From Porphyromonadaceae bacterium UBA4702 (GTDB lineage: Bacteria > Bacteroidota > Bacteroidia > Bacteroidales > Muribaculaceae), in the NCBI GenBank assembly GCA_002404675.1, contig DHKE01000093.1, positions 1 through 24,675 of the forward strand: DNA of 24,675 nucleotides, in the 5' to 3' direction. Of the stretch, positions 17,098 through 24,675 are shown piece after piece. Under the pieces are notes generated by a model. The model saw nothing but the letters and a program-made list of their open reading frames with translations, was not told where the DNA came from and did not search any database. The stretch's first letter is position 1; every line of letters begins with the position of its first letter. A program made the translations under genes and the position numbers.

Positions 17098-17874
17098 ATG
17101 GAAAAGTCAATCCAGATAGATGGCGTAAACATCAACTATGACGAGTGCGGGCCTGAAGGCGGTGCGCCGATCATATTGATGCACGGGTGGGGCTGCCGGC
17201 TCGAGACGCTCGCAAGCATCCGGGCTATACTCGCCGACAAAATGCACGTATACAGCATTGACCTGCCGGGGCACGGCAAAAGCGATGAGCCGCCGGCTAT
17301 CTGGGGCGTCGAGGAGTATACGCAGCTTGTCGAGACGTTCATCAAGATGCTCGGCATTGACAACCCGATCCTGCTGGGGCACAGCTTCGGCGGACGTATT
17401 TCCATACTCCTCGCCTCCCGCAACCGCGTGAAAAAGGTGCTGCTCGTGGACGCAGCTGGCATCAAGCCGCACAGGAGCATGAAGTACTACTTTAAAGTGT
17501 ACACATACAAGGCTTTCAAGCATCTGGTGCGCCTGTTTGCCGGCAAGAAGCGCGGTGAAAAGATACTCGAAAAACGCCGCCGCAAATCAGGGTCGGCCGA
17601 CTACGCCGCCGCCTCGCCGACAATGCGCGGCATATTGAGCAAATGCGTCAACGAGGATTTGAAACACGTCATGCCGGACATCAAAGCCCCAACGCTCCTC
17701 ATTTGGGGCGAGAATGACACCGCGACACCGCTAAGCGACGCAAAAACGATGGAACGGCTCATACCCGATGCCGGGCTTGTGTCGTTTCCCGGGTGCGGAC
17801 ACTATTCATTCCTCGACAACCAGCGCGGCTTCCGTGCGGTAATCAAAGAATTTCTAAAAGACGAACTGCAATGA
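17098..17874 (+). CDS. Alpha/beta hydrolase, substrate unknown
   Basis: A 258-aa alpha/beta-fold hydrolase without signal peptide. The nucleophile elbow is GHSFGG with S96, the acid is probably D207 (WGENDTATP) and the base H235 (GCGHYSF). The oxyanion region HGWG follows strand three (28-33). The lid region (about 125-185) is strongly basic (FAGKKRGEKILEKRRRKSG), which could favour an acidic or membrane-surface substrate. The start at 17098 is fixed by the promoter just before it. The stop overlaps the start of the MurF-like gene (ATGA at 17871-17874), so the two are probably translationally coupled and work together. The true substrate cannot be read from sequence; an ester or amide in envelope metabolism is a guess. 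Confidence 0.88.
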   Translation: MEKSIQIDGVNINYDECGPEGGAPIILMHGWGCRLETLASIRAILADKMHVYSIDLPGHGKSDEPPAIWGVEEYTQLVETFIKMLGIDNPILLGHSFGGRISILLASRNRVKKVLLVDAAGIKPHRSMKYYFKVYTYKAFKHLVRLFAGKKRGEKILEKRRRKSGSADYAAASPTMRGILSKCVNEDLKHVMPDIKAPTLLIWGENDTATPLSDAKTMERLIPDAGLVSFPGCGHYSFLDNQRGFRAVIKEFLKDELQ

Positions 17875-19475
17875 TTTCTACAACAGCGATTTTCAGCATA
17901 ATCATACTTGCAATCTGCGGCGTGTACATGCTCGTCAATTTCAAGTATGACATACAGATGTTACAGCAAAACAGCTACCGCACCGACCGCTACTGGCGGT
18001 GGCTGAACGGCAACAAGATGACCGCATGGCGGCTCGTCGATGTCGCCTTGCTGCTGTTGCTGTTCTCGACACTGCTTCCCCCTACGCTCAGCGCGATCAT
18101 AGCGACCGTAGTGCTGGTAACCAAGACTGTCATGCTGCTGCGGCGCAAATACAAGAAACCGCTGGTATTCACCAACCGCGTCAAGCGCATATACAGCGTA
18201 ACGGCGGTGCTGGCCCTCGCCATTTACGCCGCCGCGATAGTCCTCGCCTACTCTGCCGACATGAAGCTGTACACCGGCGGACAGGTGTCGCTCGGCGTGC
18301 TGCTGGCGGTGTCTATATTCTCATACGTCATTGTGACGCTCGCGCTGTGGATTCTCGCGCCAGTCGAGAAGGCAATCAACAAGCGGTATTACAACGACGC
18401 GGCGCGTATACTGGTCTCGATGCCCGACTTGAAAATCATAGGCATTACCGGCTCGTATGGCAAGACAAGCACCAAGCACTACCTGTACCGCATACTCTCC
18501 GAACAGTTTGACGTGCTGATGACCCCGGGGTCGTACAATACCCCGATGGGTGTAATCCGCACCGTGCGCGAAATGATGAAGCCCTACAACGAAGTTTTCA
18601 TCTGTGAGATGGGCGCGAAGCAAGTCGGCGACATCAAGGAAATCTGCGACCTCGTCCACCCCTCGATAGGCATTGTCACCGCCGTAGGACCGATGCACCT
18701 CGAGTCGTTCAAGACCATCGAAAATGTGCAGGCCACCAAGTTTGAGCTTGTCGATGCCCTCCCCGCCGACGGGCTGGCTCTGGTGAACAACGATTTCGAA
18801 TATTGCGCAAACCGCGAGGTCACAAACGTCCCGGTGATACGCTACGCCGTGTCCTCGCCCGACGGGGCGCAGTTCACTGCCAGAGACATCAAGTATTCGC
18901 ATAGCGGCACGACATTCACGGTCGAAGGGCCGGAAGGCTTCTCGCTCGAACTGACCACCAAGCTCGTCGGCGAATGTAACATATCAAACCTGCTCGCGGC
19001 TGTCGCTGTCGCCCTTCATCTGGGCATGAAGCCTGAAAACATCAAATATGCCGTGGCGCAGATAGAGCAGGTCGAGCACCGGCTGAACATGAAGCGCACT
19101 GCCGGCGGAGTGACCATAATCGATGACGCATTCAACTCCAACCCGACCGGATCGCGCATGGCAGTTGACGTTATCAGCCAGTTCACCGGCGGCAAACGCA
19201 TCATCGTCACCCCAGGCATGATCGAGCTCGGAGACAAGCAGTTTGACCTCAACCGCCAACTGGGCGAACACATTGGCAAAAACGTTGACATCGCCATTGT
19301 TGTAGGTGAATACAACCGCAAGGCATTGACAGAGGGCATTCTGTCAACTGGTTTTGACGAGTCAAAACTGATAGAGGCCGACACATTCCAAGATGCACAA
19401 AGACATCTGGCGACGATACTCACGGCTGGCGACGTGGTTCTGTACGAGAACGACCTCCCGGACACGTTCAAATAA
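17871..19475 (+). CDS. Membrane-anchored MurF-like Mur ligase
   Basis: The start at 17871 overlaps the hydrolase stop in an ATGA arrangement and gives 534 aa; the longer frame to 17793 is not needed. About five transmembrane helices fill the N-terminal third (about 3-23, 55-69, 72-90, 108-127, 139-162). A Mur ligase follows: ATP loop GSYGKTS (194-200), EMGAKQVGDIKEICDLVHPSIGIVTAVGPMHLE in pieces typical of the central domain, GECNISNLLAAVAVA, and DDAFNSNP, the counterpart of MurF DDSYNANP. MurF adds D-Ala-D-Ala to the UDP-MurNAc-tripeptide. Classical MurF is soluble and about 450 aa; here the usual C-terminal KGSR-like motif is replaced by VLYENDLPDTFK. It may be a paralogue with another substrate, or the lineage's MurF. 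Confidence 0.85.
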   Translation: MISTTAIFSIIILAICGVYMLVNFKYDIQMLQQNSYRTDRYWRWLNGNKMTAWRLVDVALLLLLFSTLLPPTLSAIIATVVLVTKTVMLLRRKYKKPLVFTNRVKRIYSVTAVLALAIYAAAIVLAYSADMKLYTGGQVSLGVLLAVSIFSYVIVTLALWILAPVEKAINKRYYNDAARILVSMPDLKIIGITGSYGKTSTKHYLYRILSEQFDVLMTPGSYNTPMGVIRTVREMMKPYNEVFICEMGAKQVGDIKEICDLVHPSIGIVTAVGPMHLESFKTIENVQATKFELVDALPADGLALVNNDFEYCANREVTNVPVIRYAVSSPDGAQFTARDIKYSHSGTTFTVEGPEGFSLELTTKLVGECNISNLLAAVAVALHLGMKPENIKYAVAQIEQVEHRLNMKRTAGGVTIIDDAFNSNPTGSRMAVDVISQFTGGKRIIVTPGMIELGDKQFDLNRQLGEHIGKNVDIAIVVGEYNRKALTEGILSTGFDESKLIEADTFQDAQRHLATILTAGDVVLYENDLPDTFK

Positions 19476-19481
19476 CGGCTG

Positions 19482-19970
19482 ATGAAAAAAATCGGGATAT
19501 TGAGTGACACACACTCGTGCCACGACGAGCGTTATGCGTACTATTTTGCCGACTGCGACGAGATATGGCACGCCGGCGACATGGGCGACATCTCCATAGC
19601 CGACAGCCTTGCCGCTATTGCCCCTCTGCGTGCCGTCGCCGGCAACATCGACCACGGCGAGGTGCGCCGCCGCTTCCCGGAACTTGACATATTTGAAATC
19701 GAGGGAATAAAGGTGCTGATGACGCACATCGGCGGCTATCCCGGACACTGGTCTCGAGGCATGAAAAACCTGCTGCGCGAGAACGGCATACAGCTGATGG
19801 TGGACGGCCACAGCCACATACTGCGCATAATGTATGACCGCGAACTGTCGCTGCTCCACGTCAACCCCGGCGCAGCCGGCACGCACGGCTGGCAAACGAA
19901 GCGCACGCTCATCACCCTCGTCCTCGACAACGGCGACATACGCGACTGCAATGTCATCGAACTTGGCTAA
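19482..19970 (+). CDS. YfcE/MJ0936-type metallophosphoesterase
   Basis: A 162-aa calcineurin-like phosphoesterase with the full metal-binding set: SDTH (8-11), HAGDMGD, the AGNID motif, MTHIGGYP and GHSH followed by NPGAAG. Length and motifs match the YfcE family of small phosphodiesterases, whose natural substrates are mostly unknown. No signal peptide. It starts 6 bp after the Mur ligase stop, so it is the third gene of the operon. Whether it acts on a nucleotide or a wall-precursor phosphate is unknown; its position suggests a connection to the Mur ligase reaction. Confidence 0.93.
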   Translation: MKKIGILSDTHSCHDERYAYYFADCDEIWHAGDMGDISIADSLAAIAPLRAVAGNIDHGEVRRRFPELDIFEIEGIKVLMTHIGGYPGHWSRGMKNLLRENGIQLMVDGHSHILRIMYDRELSLLHVNPGAAGTHGWQTKRTLITLVLDNGDIRDCNVIELG

Positions 19971-20049
19971 TCCGCTATAACATAGATGCAGTAAGCGTTG
20001 TTGTTACTATTACATTAGTCTGAAAAACTATCCCATTCCCCCTCCGCTC

Positions 20050-20080
20050 TTGGGCATACCGGATATTTTTCCTAATTTTG
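20050..20080 (+). promoter_or_regulatory. Bacteroidetes-type promoter for the amidase gene
   Basis: -33 TTG (20050-20052), 20-nt spacer, -7 TAATTTTG (20073-20080), 17 nt before the ATG at 20098. An in-frame Met at 20050 lies within this promoter and is rejected as the start. Confidence 0.8.
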
Positions 20081-20097
20081 CGCTAACAAACAGCTCT

Positions 20098-21861
20098 ATG
20101 AATTTTCTAAAACACCATATATACGCCCTGTTGCTGCTTGCCGTCATCTCGATGGTATTCGCACCAATGTATGCCGCTGCAAGCAGCAAGAAGAATTTTG
20201 TCGTTGTCATTGACCCTGGACACGGAGGAAAGGACAACGGCGAAACAGACAACAAGGCCGTCGAAAAAGAGATAACTCTCAATGTCGCCCTCCGTCTGCA
20301 GGAGATTTTGTCCAAGAAGAAAGGCTACAAGGTCATATTGACGCGCAACGCCGACAAATCAGTCAACCTGCGAGACCGTGCAGCCAAGGCGAACAAGGAG
20401 AAGGCAGACCTTTTCATCTCGCTCCATACCAATTTTGCCGATGAAGACACGCCTGATCGCCAGCAGATAGACGGCACATCAATATATGTCATCGGACATG
20501 ACGAGGAGAACGACGACGGCTTCAATGTGGCTGTACGCGAAAATGAGGCTATCTTTCTGGAACGCAACTATAAGGACAAGTACGATTCATTCGTTCCGGG
20601 CGAAGACGAGGCAACACTGACTGCGAAGTCCAAAGGCATCTACGAGAACAGCATCGGCTTCGCAGGCGAACTGCTTGACGAACTCGCCAAGACAACAAAC
20701 CGGAAAATGAGAGGAATATTCCACGACGGTTTCCTCGTGCTGAAAGACGCTAACATGCCGGCCGTACTCATCGAAATGGACTTCATTTCCAACAAGCAGT
20801 CTGCACTTTACATAAATTCCTCTGTCGGCCAGAAACGAATGGCACAGGGTATCGCCAATGCCGTTGTCACCTACCGGGACAAGCTGAAGAAACTGGGCAA
20901 CAAGGCATATCAGTCGGATGCCGAGGTTTCAAGCGAAGACTGCTATGTACTGGTAAGCAACGCGCCCTCTTCCAAGCGGTCAGACGTAGCCCCAAGCAAG
21001 CCTCAGTCACGGCAAACCGCCTTGCCTCGCAAACGCCGCTCCGCGTCATCACGAAAGGCCTCGTCAGAGCGCAACCTCGAGACCGACAACATCACACTGC
21101 GCTCCGAATCGGCAGGGACAACCGTAAGCAGCAACGCCAAGAAGCAACAAACTGCCGCCGCTACCCATGAGGAAGAGCCGACACCGGTCAAACAGAAAAC
21201 CTCCGAAAAGCGTGCCGCTCAAAAGGGGGAGGCAAAAGCCCTCAAGCGCGACAAGAAAATGGATAAGAAGGACAAACCGGTCGCCGAGCAGAATACCGAA
21301 AAGTCCTCCAAGTCCAAACACGAAGACGAAAACAACGGCGGGGAAGTCCGCACTTTCGGCAACAAGAAAGTGGTCGTAAACCGCGCAACACCCTCCAACC
21401 CTCGGTCGCTGAAAACCTCCAAGAACACCGTGGACACAAAACCCGCCGAGACCAAGGAGAACAAATCAGAGGCAAAAGAGGTGACGAAGGCGAAAGACTC
21501 AAAAGATGCGAAGGCTATGCCGGCTGAGAAAAAGCAGGAGCAGACCCCAGCACAGGAAGTCAAAAACGCTTTCTCCAAAACCAAGCAAGCCAAGGAGCAA
21601 CCGAACAAATCAGACGATCATTCCGTTGCAAAAAAACGGACTGTCGTGAAACGCGACATCTCGGAAACCTCCAAGAAACAGGACAAAGAGGAGAAGAAAG
21701 CCGCCAAAAACGACAAGAAAAAGTCCAAAGCTGAAGCTGACAACGCAGAGGACAACAAGAGACAATACGAAGCGGCCAAGAAGAAATCGGCCGACAACTA
21801 CAATGCCTCGTCCGCTCCGCGCTCCCTGAAGAGCCGTAAAAACAAGAAACAACAGAACTGA
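20098..21861 (+). CDS. N-acetylmuramoyl-L-alanine amidase (Amidase_3) with long lysine-rich tail
   Basis: Cuts the bond between MurNAc and L-Ala in peptidoglycan. The start at 20098 (MNFLKHHIYALLLLAVISMVF) gives 587 aa with a signal peptide (about 5-28). The catalytic Amidase_3 domain spans about 34-275: zinc ligands H42 (DPGHGG), E56 (AVEKEITL) and H110 (SLHTN), and catalytic E226 (LIEMDF). From about residue 285 to the end, some 300 residues are low-complexity and rich in Lys, Glu, Ala and Ser, probably disordered and strongly basic, ending SLKSRKNKKQQN. No SPOR or LysM domain is seen. The tail could bind anionic wall or membrane polymers. An MCE-domain gene follows 48 bp later, probably in the same operon. 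Confidence 0.93.
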   Translation: MNFLKHHIYALLLLAVISMVFAPMYAAASSKKNFVVVIDPGHGGKDNGETDNKAVEKEITLNVALRLQEILSKKKGYKVILTRNADKSVNLRDRAAKANKEKADLFISLHTNFADEDTPDRQQIDGTSIYVIGHDEENDDGFNVAVRENEAIFLERNYKDKYDSFVPGEDEATLTAKSKGIYENSIGFAGELLDELAKTTNRKMRGIFHDGFLVLKDANMPAVLIEMDFISNKQSALYINSSVGQKRMAQGIANAVVTYRDKLKKLGNKAYQSDAEVSSEDCYVLVSNAPSSKRSDVAPSKPQSRQTALPRKRRSASSRKASSERNLETDNITLRSESAGTTVSSNAKKQQTAAATHEEEPTPVKQKTSEKRAAQKGEAKALKRDKKMDKKDKPVAEQNTEKSSKSKHEDENNGGEVRTFGNKKVVVNRATPSNPRSLKTSKNTVDTKPAETKENKSEAKEVTKAKDSKDAKAMPAEKKQEQTPAQEVKNAFSKTKQAKEQPNKSDDHSVAKKRTVVKRDISETSKKQDKEEKKAAKNDKKKSKAEADNAEDNKRQYEAAKKKSADNYNASSAPRSLKSRKNKKQQN

Positions 21862-21909
21862 CACGCGCAGCAATTGCCGTAGAAACGTATAATTTCATAA
21901 CCGCAACCA

Positions 21910-22818
21910 ATGAAAGAAAAGAAACTGTCGAAGAAACTGCTCGTAATCGGCGTATGTGTGATTGTCGCACTCACCGTCCTGTTCTTCGGTATCGACTACC
22001 TTAAGGGCATAAACCTGTTCAAGCCGGCAAACTTCTACACGGCTAAGTATGACAACGTTGCCGGGCTGGAGGTAGCTGCTCCCGTCACCATTGACGGCTA
22101 CAAAGTAGGACAGGTACGCGAAATCAACTTCAACTATGACAACCCCGGCCAAATCGAAGTGCTGATGGCTCTCAACAAGCAGCTGCAGATACCCGAAGAC
22201 TCGCACGCCGTAATCGCCGCAAGCATGCTCGGCGGAGCCTCTATCAATATACAGCTCGGACACAGCAAGAAGATGATACCCCTCGGCGGCGTTATCCCGA
22301 CAGGAACTGCCCCCGACCTGATGGCCTCGCTGACCAACGACATCGTCCCGACAGTAAACTCCATACTGCCGAAGGTGGACTCGCTCATGTACAACCTCAA
22401 TATGCTCGTGACCAACCAGTCGCTGCAAACGTCGCTGTACCGCCTCGACGGCATCACAAAAAATGTCCTGTTCGCGACTGACGGCCTAAACCGCACAATG
22501 AACCAGGATGTACCCTACATAATGAAGCACGCCGGTCGCGTAACATACAACCTCGACACCCTGACAGGCAGCCTCGGCTCGTTCACAAACCAGCTGAACA
22601 ACCTCCCCCTCCGCGAGACAATGGACAATGTCGAGTACGTTACAGCTAACCTGAAACGTTTCTCAGACCAGCTCAACGACCAGAAATCATCGCTGGGACT
22701 GCTGATGAACGACCCGGAGCTGTACAATAGGCTTACACGCATTTCGGCTGACGTTGACTCGCTTATTGTTGACATACAGCGCAACCCCAAGCGGTACATC
22801 AGCATAAAGCTGTTCTGA
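21910..22818 (+). CDS. MCE/MlaD-family lipid-transport protein
   Basis: A 302-aa protein with one N-terminal transmembrane helix (about 9-29, after KEKKLSKK) and an MCE domain (about 39-117: FYTAKYDNVAGLEVAAPVTIDG, then VGQVREI). The C-terminal part is helical and amphipathic, as in MCE proteins that form hexameric rings or tubes. MlaD carries phospholipids between inner and outer membrane with an ABC transporter (MlaF and MlaE), which is not in this window. It follows the amidase gene on the same strand, suggesting shared expression of wall-cutting and lipid-transport functions. Membrane anchoring and the MCE domain are clear; the cargo and partners are not. Confidence 0.92.
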   Translation: MKEKKLSKKLLVIGVCVIVALTVLFFGIDYLKGINLFKPANFYTAKYDNVAGLEVAAPVTIDGYKVGQVREINFNYDNPGQIEVLMALNKQLQIPEDSHAVIAASMLGGASINIQLGHSKKMIPLGGVIPTGTAPDLMASLTNDIVPTVNSILPKVDSLMYNLNMLVTNQSLQTSLYRLDGITKNVLFATDGLNRTMNQDVPYIMKHAGRVTYNLDTLTGSLGSFTNQLNNLPLRETMDNVEYVTANLKRFSDQLNDQKSSLGLLMNDPELYNRLTRISADVDSLIVDIQRNPKRYISIKLF

Positions 22819-22837
22819 CACAGGATTGAACACCTCT

Positions 22838-22886
22838 GGCATTACACCTTGGTGATGCCGCACGCCTCGGCTTGTAAATAAAGCCG
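22838..22886 (+). terminator. Hairpin pair after the MCE gene, possible terminator
   Basis: GGCAT-TA-CACC-TT-GGTG-ATGCC (22838-22859) and CGGCTT/AAGCCG with a 7-nt loop (22868-22886) lie 20-68 bp after the stop. Neither is followed by a T run, so termination is only suggested by place. Confidence 0.35.
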
Positions 22887-22921
22887 TGGGTATCAAGTCC
22901 TTGTCATTATTTAACAGAACA

Positions 22922-22954
22922 TTCCGGGGTATGGCATTGCCCATAACCCCGGAA
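22922..22954. promoter_or_regulatory. Palindrome overlapping the -33 element of rpoD, possible operator
   Basis: TTCCGGGGTATGG (22922-22934) pairs with CCATAACCCCGGAA (22941-22954) with one bulged A. The six bases between hold the TTG that serves as -33 element. A dimeric regulator bound here would cover the promoter. As RNA it could also be a hairpin for read-through transcripts from upstream. Confidence 0.6.
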
Positions 22955-22967
22955 ATCACTAATTTTG
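22937..22967 (+). promoter_or_regulatory. Bacteroidetes-type promoter for rpoD
   Basis: -33 TTG (22937-22939), 20-nt spacer, -7 TAATTTTG (22960-22967); the ATG is 25 nt further on. The gene for the primary sigma thus appears to be read by that same sigma. Confidence 0.75.
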
Positions 22968-22992
22968 CAGTAATTTTTGTGGTTCTATATCT

Positions 22993-23862
22993 ATGAGACA
23001 ACTGAAAATAACCAAGTCCATTACCAACCGTGAGAGCGCATCTCTCGACAAGTATCTCCAAGAGATTGGCCGTGAGGAACTTATCACAGTGAGTGAGGAA
23101 GTGGAATTGGCACAAAAAATAAAAGCAGGTGGCAAGGAAGGGCGCAAGGCTCTCGACAAGCTGACACGCGCCAACCTGCGCTTCGTCGTGTCTGTTGCGA
23201 AACAGTATCAAAACCAGGGATTGAGCCTTCCCGACCTTATCAATGAGGGCAACCTCGGCCTGATACGAGCCGCACAGAAGTTTGACGAAACTCGAGGCTT
23301 CAAATTCATTTCATACGCCGTGTGGTGGATACGCCAGTCCATCCTCCAGGCTCTTGCAGAGCAGTCGCGCATCGTGCGCCTTCCTCTCAACCAAGTGGGT
23401 TCGCTCAACAAGATAACTAAGGCTCTCTCCAAGTTTGAGCAGGAGAATGAGCGTCGTCCGTCAGCCGATGAGCTGGCTGAACAGACTGGCATACCCGTTG
23501 ACAAGATTACCGACACGCTGAAAGTCTCAGGCCGTCACATATCCATGGACGCACCGTTCTCCGAAGGCGAAGACAATACGCTGCTCGACGTGATGACCAA
23601 CACTGACAGCCCCATGGCAGACTCCGCCCTCAACCAGGAGTCGCTATCAAAGGAGGTAGACCGCGCACTGCGCCAGCTCTACGACCGTGAGCGCGAAATC
23701 CTCAAAATGTTCTTCGGCATCGGTTGCCAGGAAATGACCCTCGAGGAAATCGGCGCGAAATTCGACCTCACACGCGAGCGCGTGCGCCAAATCAAGGAGA
23801 AAGCAATCCGCCGCCTCAAAGGCCAGAAGAGCAAGCTGCTCCAAAGCTACCTCGGCGAGTAA
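22993..23862 (+). CDS. rpoD: Primary sigma factor RpoD (Bacteroidetes type)
   Basis: Directs RNA polymerase to housekeeping promoters. At 289 aa it is much shorter than E. coli RpoD: region 1.1 and the non-conserved insert are absent, as known for the Bacteroidetes primary sigma. Region 1.2 covers about 16-50, region 2 about 53-123 with the -10 melting residues in [15 protein letters not shown], region 3 about 132-208, and region 4 about 220-276 with the helix-turn-helix [20 protein letters not shown]. The start [22 protein letters not shown] is typical. It has its own promoter with a palindrome over the -33 box. A barrel-protein gene follows 31 bp later. Confidence 0.97.
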   Translation: MRQLKITKSITNRESASLDKYLQEIGREELITVSEEVELAQKIKAGGKEGRKALDKLTRANLRFVVSVAKQYQNQGLSLPDLINEGNLGLIRAAQKFDETRGFKFISYAVWWIRQSILQALAEQSRIVRLPLNQVGSLNKITKALSKFEQENERRPSADELAEQTGIPVDKITDTLKVSGRHISMDAPFSEGEDNTLLDVMTNTDSPMADSALNQESLSKEVDRALRQLYDREREILKMFFGIGCQEMTLEEIGAKFDLTRERVRQIKEKAIRRLKGQKSKLLQSYLGE

Positions 23863-23893
23863 TCCCGCATAATCAGACTCATACGCAAGACCT

Positions 23894-24514
23894 ATGGTAT
23901 TCAAGAGTATCAAACAACTGTTGGCTGCTGTAGGCCTTTGCTGTATATTGTCAGCTGCTCATGCAGAAACCACAGATATAAACGGCAGCAATGCAGACAA
24001 CGCTGCCACTGCCGCCGAAGAACGCGAAAGCATTTTCGGCGACAAGACCCCAGCCCTCGACAAATCGCATTTCACTTGGGGCGCAGACGTAGGCGCATCT
24101 ATCGACATGGGCGGATATGACATGTCAACATTCGACATCGACATCGTCCTTGGCTACAAAAACACGCTCCTGCGCACACTCGGCCTGAGTGCCGGCATAC
24201 ACCGCGACTTCCATACCGGGACTAACTTCATTCCTCTGATGGCAGTGCTGCGCACCTCCTTCATTCCGCGCAAGACATTGTGCTTCTTTGACCTGAAAGC
24301 CGGCTACTCATTCAATACCGTCGGCGAGGAGAACAGCGGCGGTTTCACCTTCAACGCAGGCATAGGCTTCAACCTCGCATCGTCCAATCGGTTCAGAAGC
24401 CACCTGATACTCTCCTACCAGTTCATTCACCTGAACGAGCTCCAAGGCACAATGGTAGACCAGGTGAAAAATCACATCGACTTCATACAGCTGCACTTCG
24501 GCGTAAATTTCTGA
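23894..24514 (+). CDS. Small outer-membrane beta-barrel-like protein
   Basis: A 206-aa protein with a signal peptide (about 5-24, LLAAVGLCCILSAAHAE). After a short acidic, Ala-rich stretch, residues about 58-206 alternate polar and non-polar residues in likely strands (FTWGADVGASIDMGGYD, GFTFNAGIGFNLASS, SHLILSYQFIHL) and end in Phe (FIQLHFGVNF), the usual end of outer-membrane barrels. Length suggests about eight strands. No specific family was recognised. It lies 31 bp after rpoD with no promoter seen between, so it may be partly co-transcribed with it. A lipoprotein is unlikely, because the Cys residues (C17, C18) lie inside the hydrophobic core without a fitting lipobox. Confidence 0.8.
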   Translation: MVFKSIKQLLAAVGLCCILSAAHAETTDINGSNADNAATAAEERESIFGDKTPALDKSHFTWGADVGASIDMGGYDMSTFDIDIVLGYKNTLLRTLGLSAGIHRDFHTGTNFIPLMAVLRTSFIPRKTLCFFDLKAGYSFNTVGEENSGGFTFNAGIGFNLASSNRFRSHLILSYQFIHLNELQGTMVDQVKNHIDFIQLHFGVNF

Positions 24515-24523
24515 CCCCGACAG

Positions 24524-24618
24524 GCTGGGACACGACGTGCCGTGTCCGCATCCAAGTCACACCAAATCAACGACATACTGCCTCATCTTCCTTCGGACAC
24601 GGCACGCCGTGTCCCTAC
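24524..24618. repeat. Dispersed inverted-repeat element, copy 2 (95 bp)
   Basis: It has the same plan as the element at 14789-14881. The left arm is GGGACACGACGTGCCGTGTCC (with one change, A for G, and a degenerate outer end), then GC-ATCCAAGTCAC and AAATCAA in the spacer, then CTTCGGACACGGC and GCCGTGTCCCTAC at the right. Spacer words near both arms are conserved, while the middle differs and is 2 nt longer. It starts 10 bp after the barrel-protein stop, so it may also act as that gene's 3' hairpin. Confidence 0.88.
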
Positions 24619-24675
24619 TTCGGCTGCGCATTCAAATAACGCCATAACGAAAGTAACTATTCAGCGAAAGGCAAG

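Noticed and set aside
20050..20097. Earlier start for the amidase.
   Set aside because: It lies in the -33/-7 promoter region and precedes the predicted transcription start.

Overview
The window looks like chromosomal DNA from the order Bacteroidales, most likely a moderately GC-rich gut lineage such as Muribaculaceae. Four things point there. The primary sigma factor is short and has no region 1.1. Promoters fit the Bacteroidetes pattern TTTG/TTG, 19-20 nt, TAnnTTTG. Shine-Dalgarno sequences are not evident before the genes. Several proteins are of Bacteroidetes type: a long type-2 IleRS, a tandem HU pair with one HU-LysM fusion, a Spi-domain protein with a type IX secretion-like tail, and an amidase/MCE pair. 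No phage, integrase, transposase, CRISPR array, tRNA or rRNA was recognised.

Layout. 1-4368 (+): the 3' part of a D-Ala-D-Ala ligase gene, then ileS, closed by a strong hairpin shared with the convergent block. 4453-8563 (-): a probable four-gene operon, read right to left as a Spi-domain secreted protein, a three-helix membrane protein, a large TPR protein and a small unknown protein. 8628-10226 (-): two HU-family genes, the downstream one fused to a transmembrane helix and a LysM-like domain. 10227-10654: the only long gene-free stretch, with divergent promoters and two repeat-like structures. 10655-14720 (+): an ABC-F ATPase and an M13 metalloendopeptidase, followed by a terminator and a roughly 93-bp inverted-repeat element. 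14947-16471 (-): overlapping lipA and lipB. 16572-16889 (-): trxA with its own promoter, structured leader and terminator. 17098-19970 (+): an alpha/beta hydrolase, a membrane-anchored MurF-like ligase joined to it by an ATGA overlap, and a YfcE-type phosphoesterase. 20098-22818 (+): an N-acetylmuramoyl-L-alanine amidase with a lysine-rich tail and an MCE/MlaD protein. 22993-24514 (+): rpoD and a small outer-membrane barrel protein, followed by a second copy of the inverted-repeat element.

Envelope biology recurs across the window: Ddl, the MurF-like ligase, the amidase, the LysM fusion, the MCE protein, the barrel protein and the M13 peptidase. The rest is core information processing and cofactor work: IleRS, ABC-F, RpoD, HU, LipA/LipB and thioredoxin. 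The observations most worth a second look are the HU-transmembrane-LysM fusion, which could tie DNA to the cell wall; the swapped HIGH motif (GIHH) in IleRS; the divergent membrane MurF-like protein coupled to a hydrolase; the dispersed inverted-repeat family; and the palindrome lying on the -33 element of the rpoD promoter.
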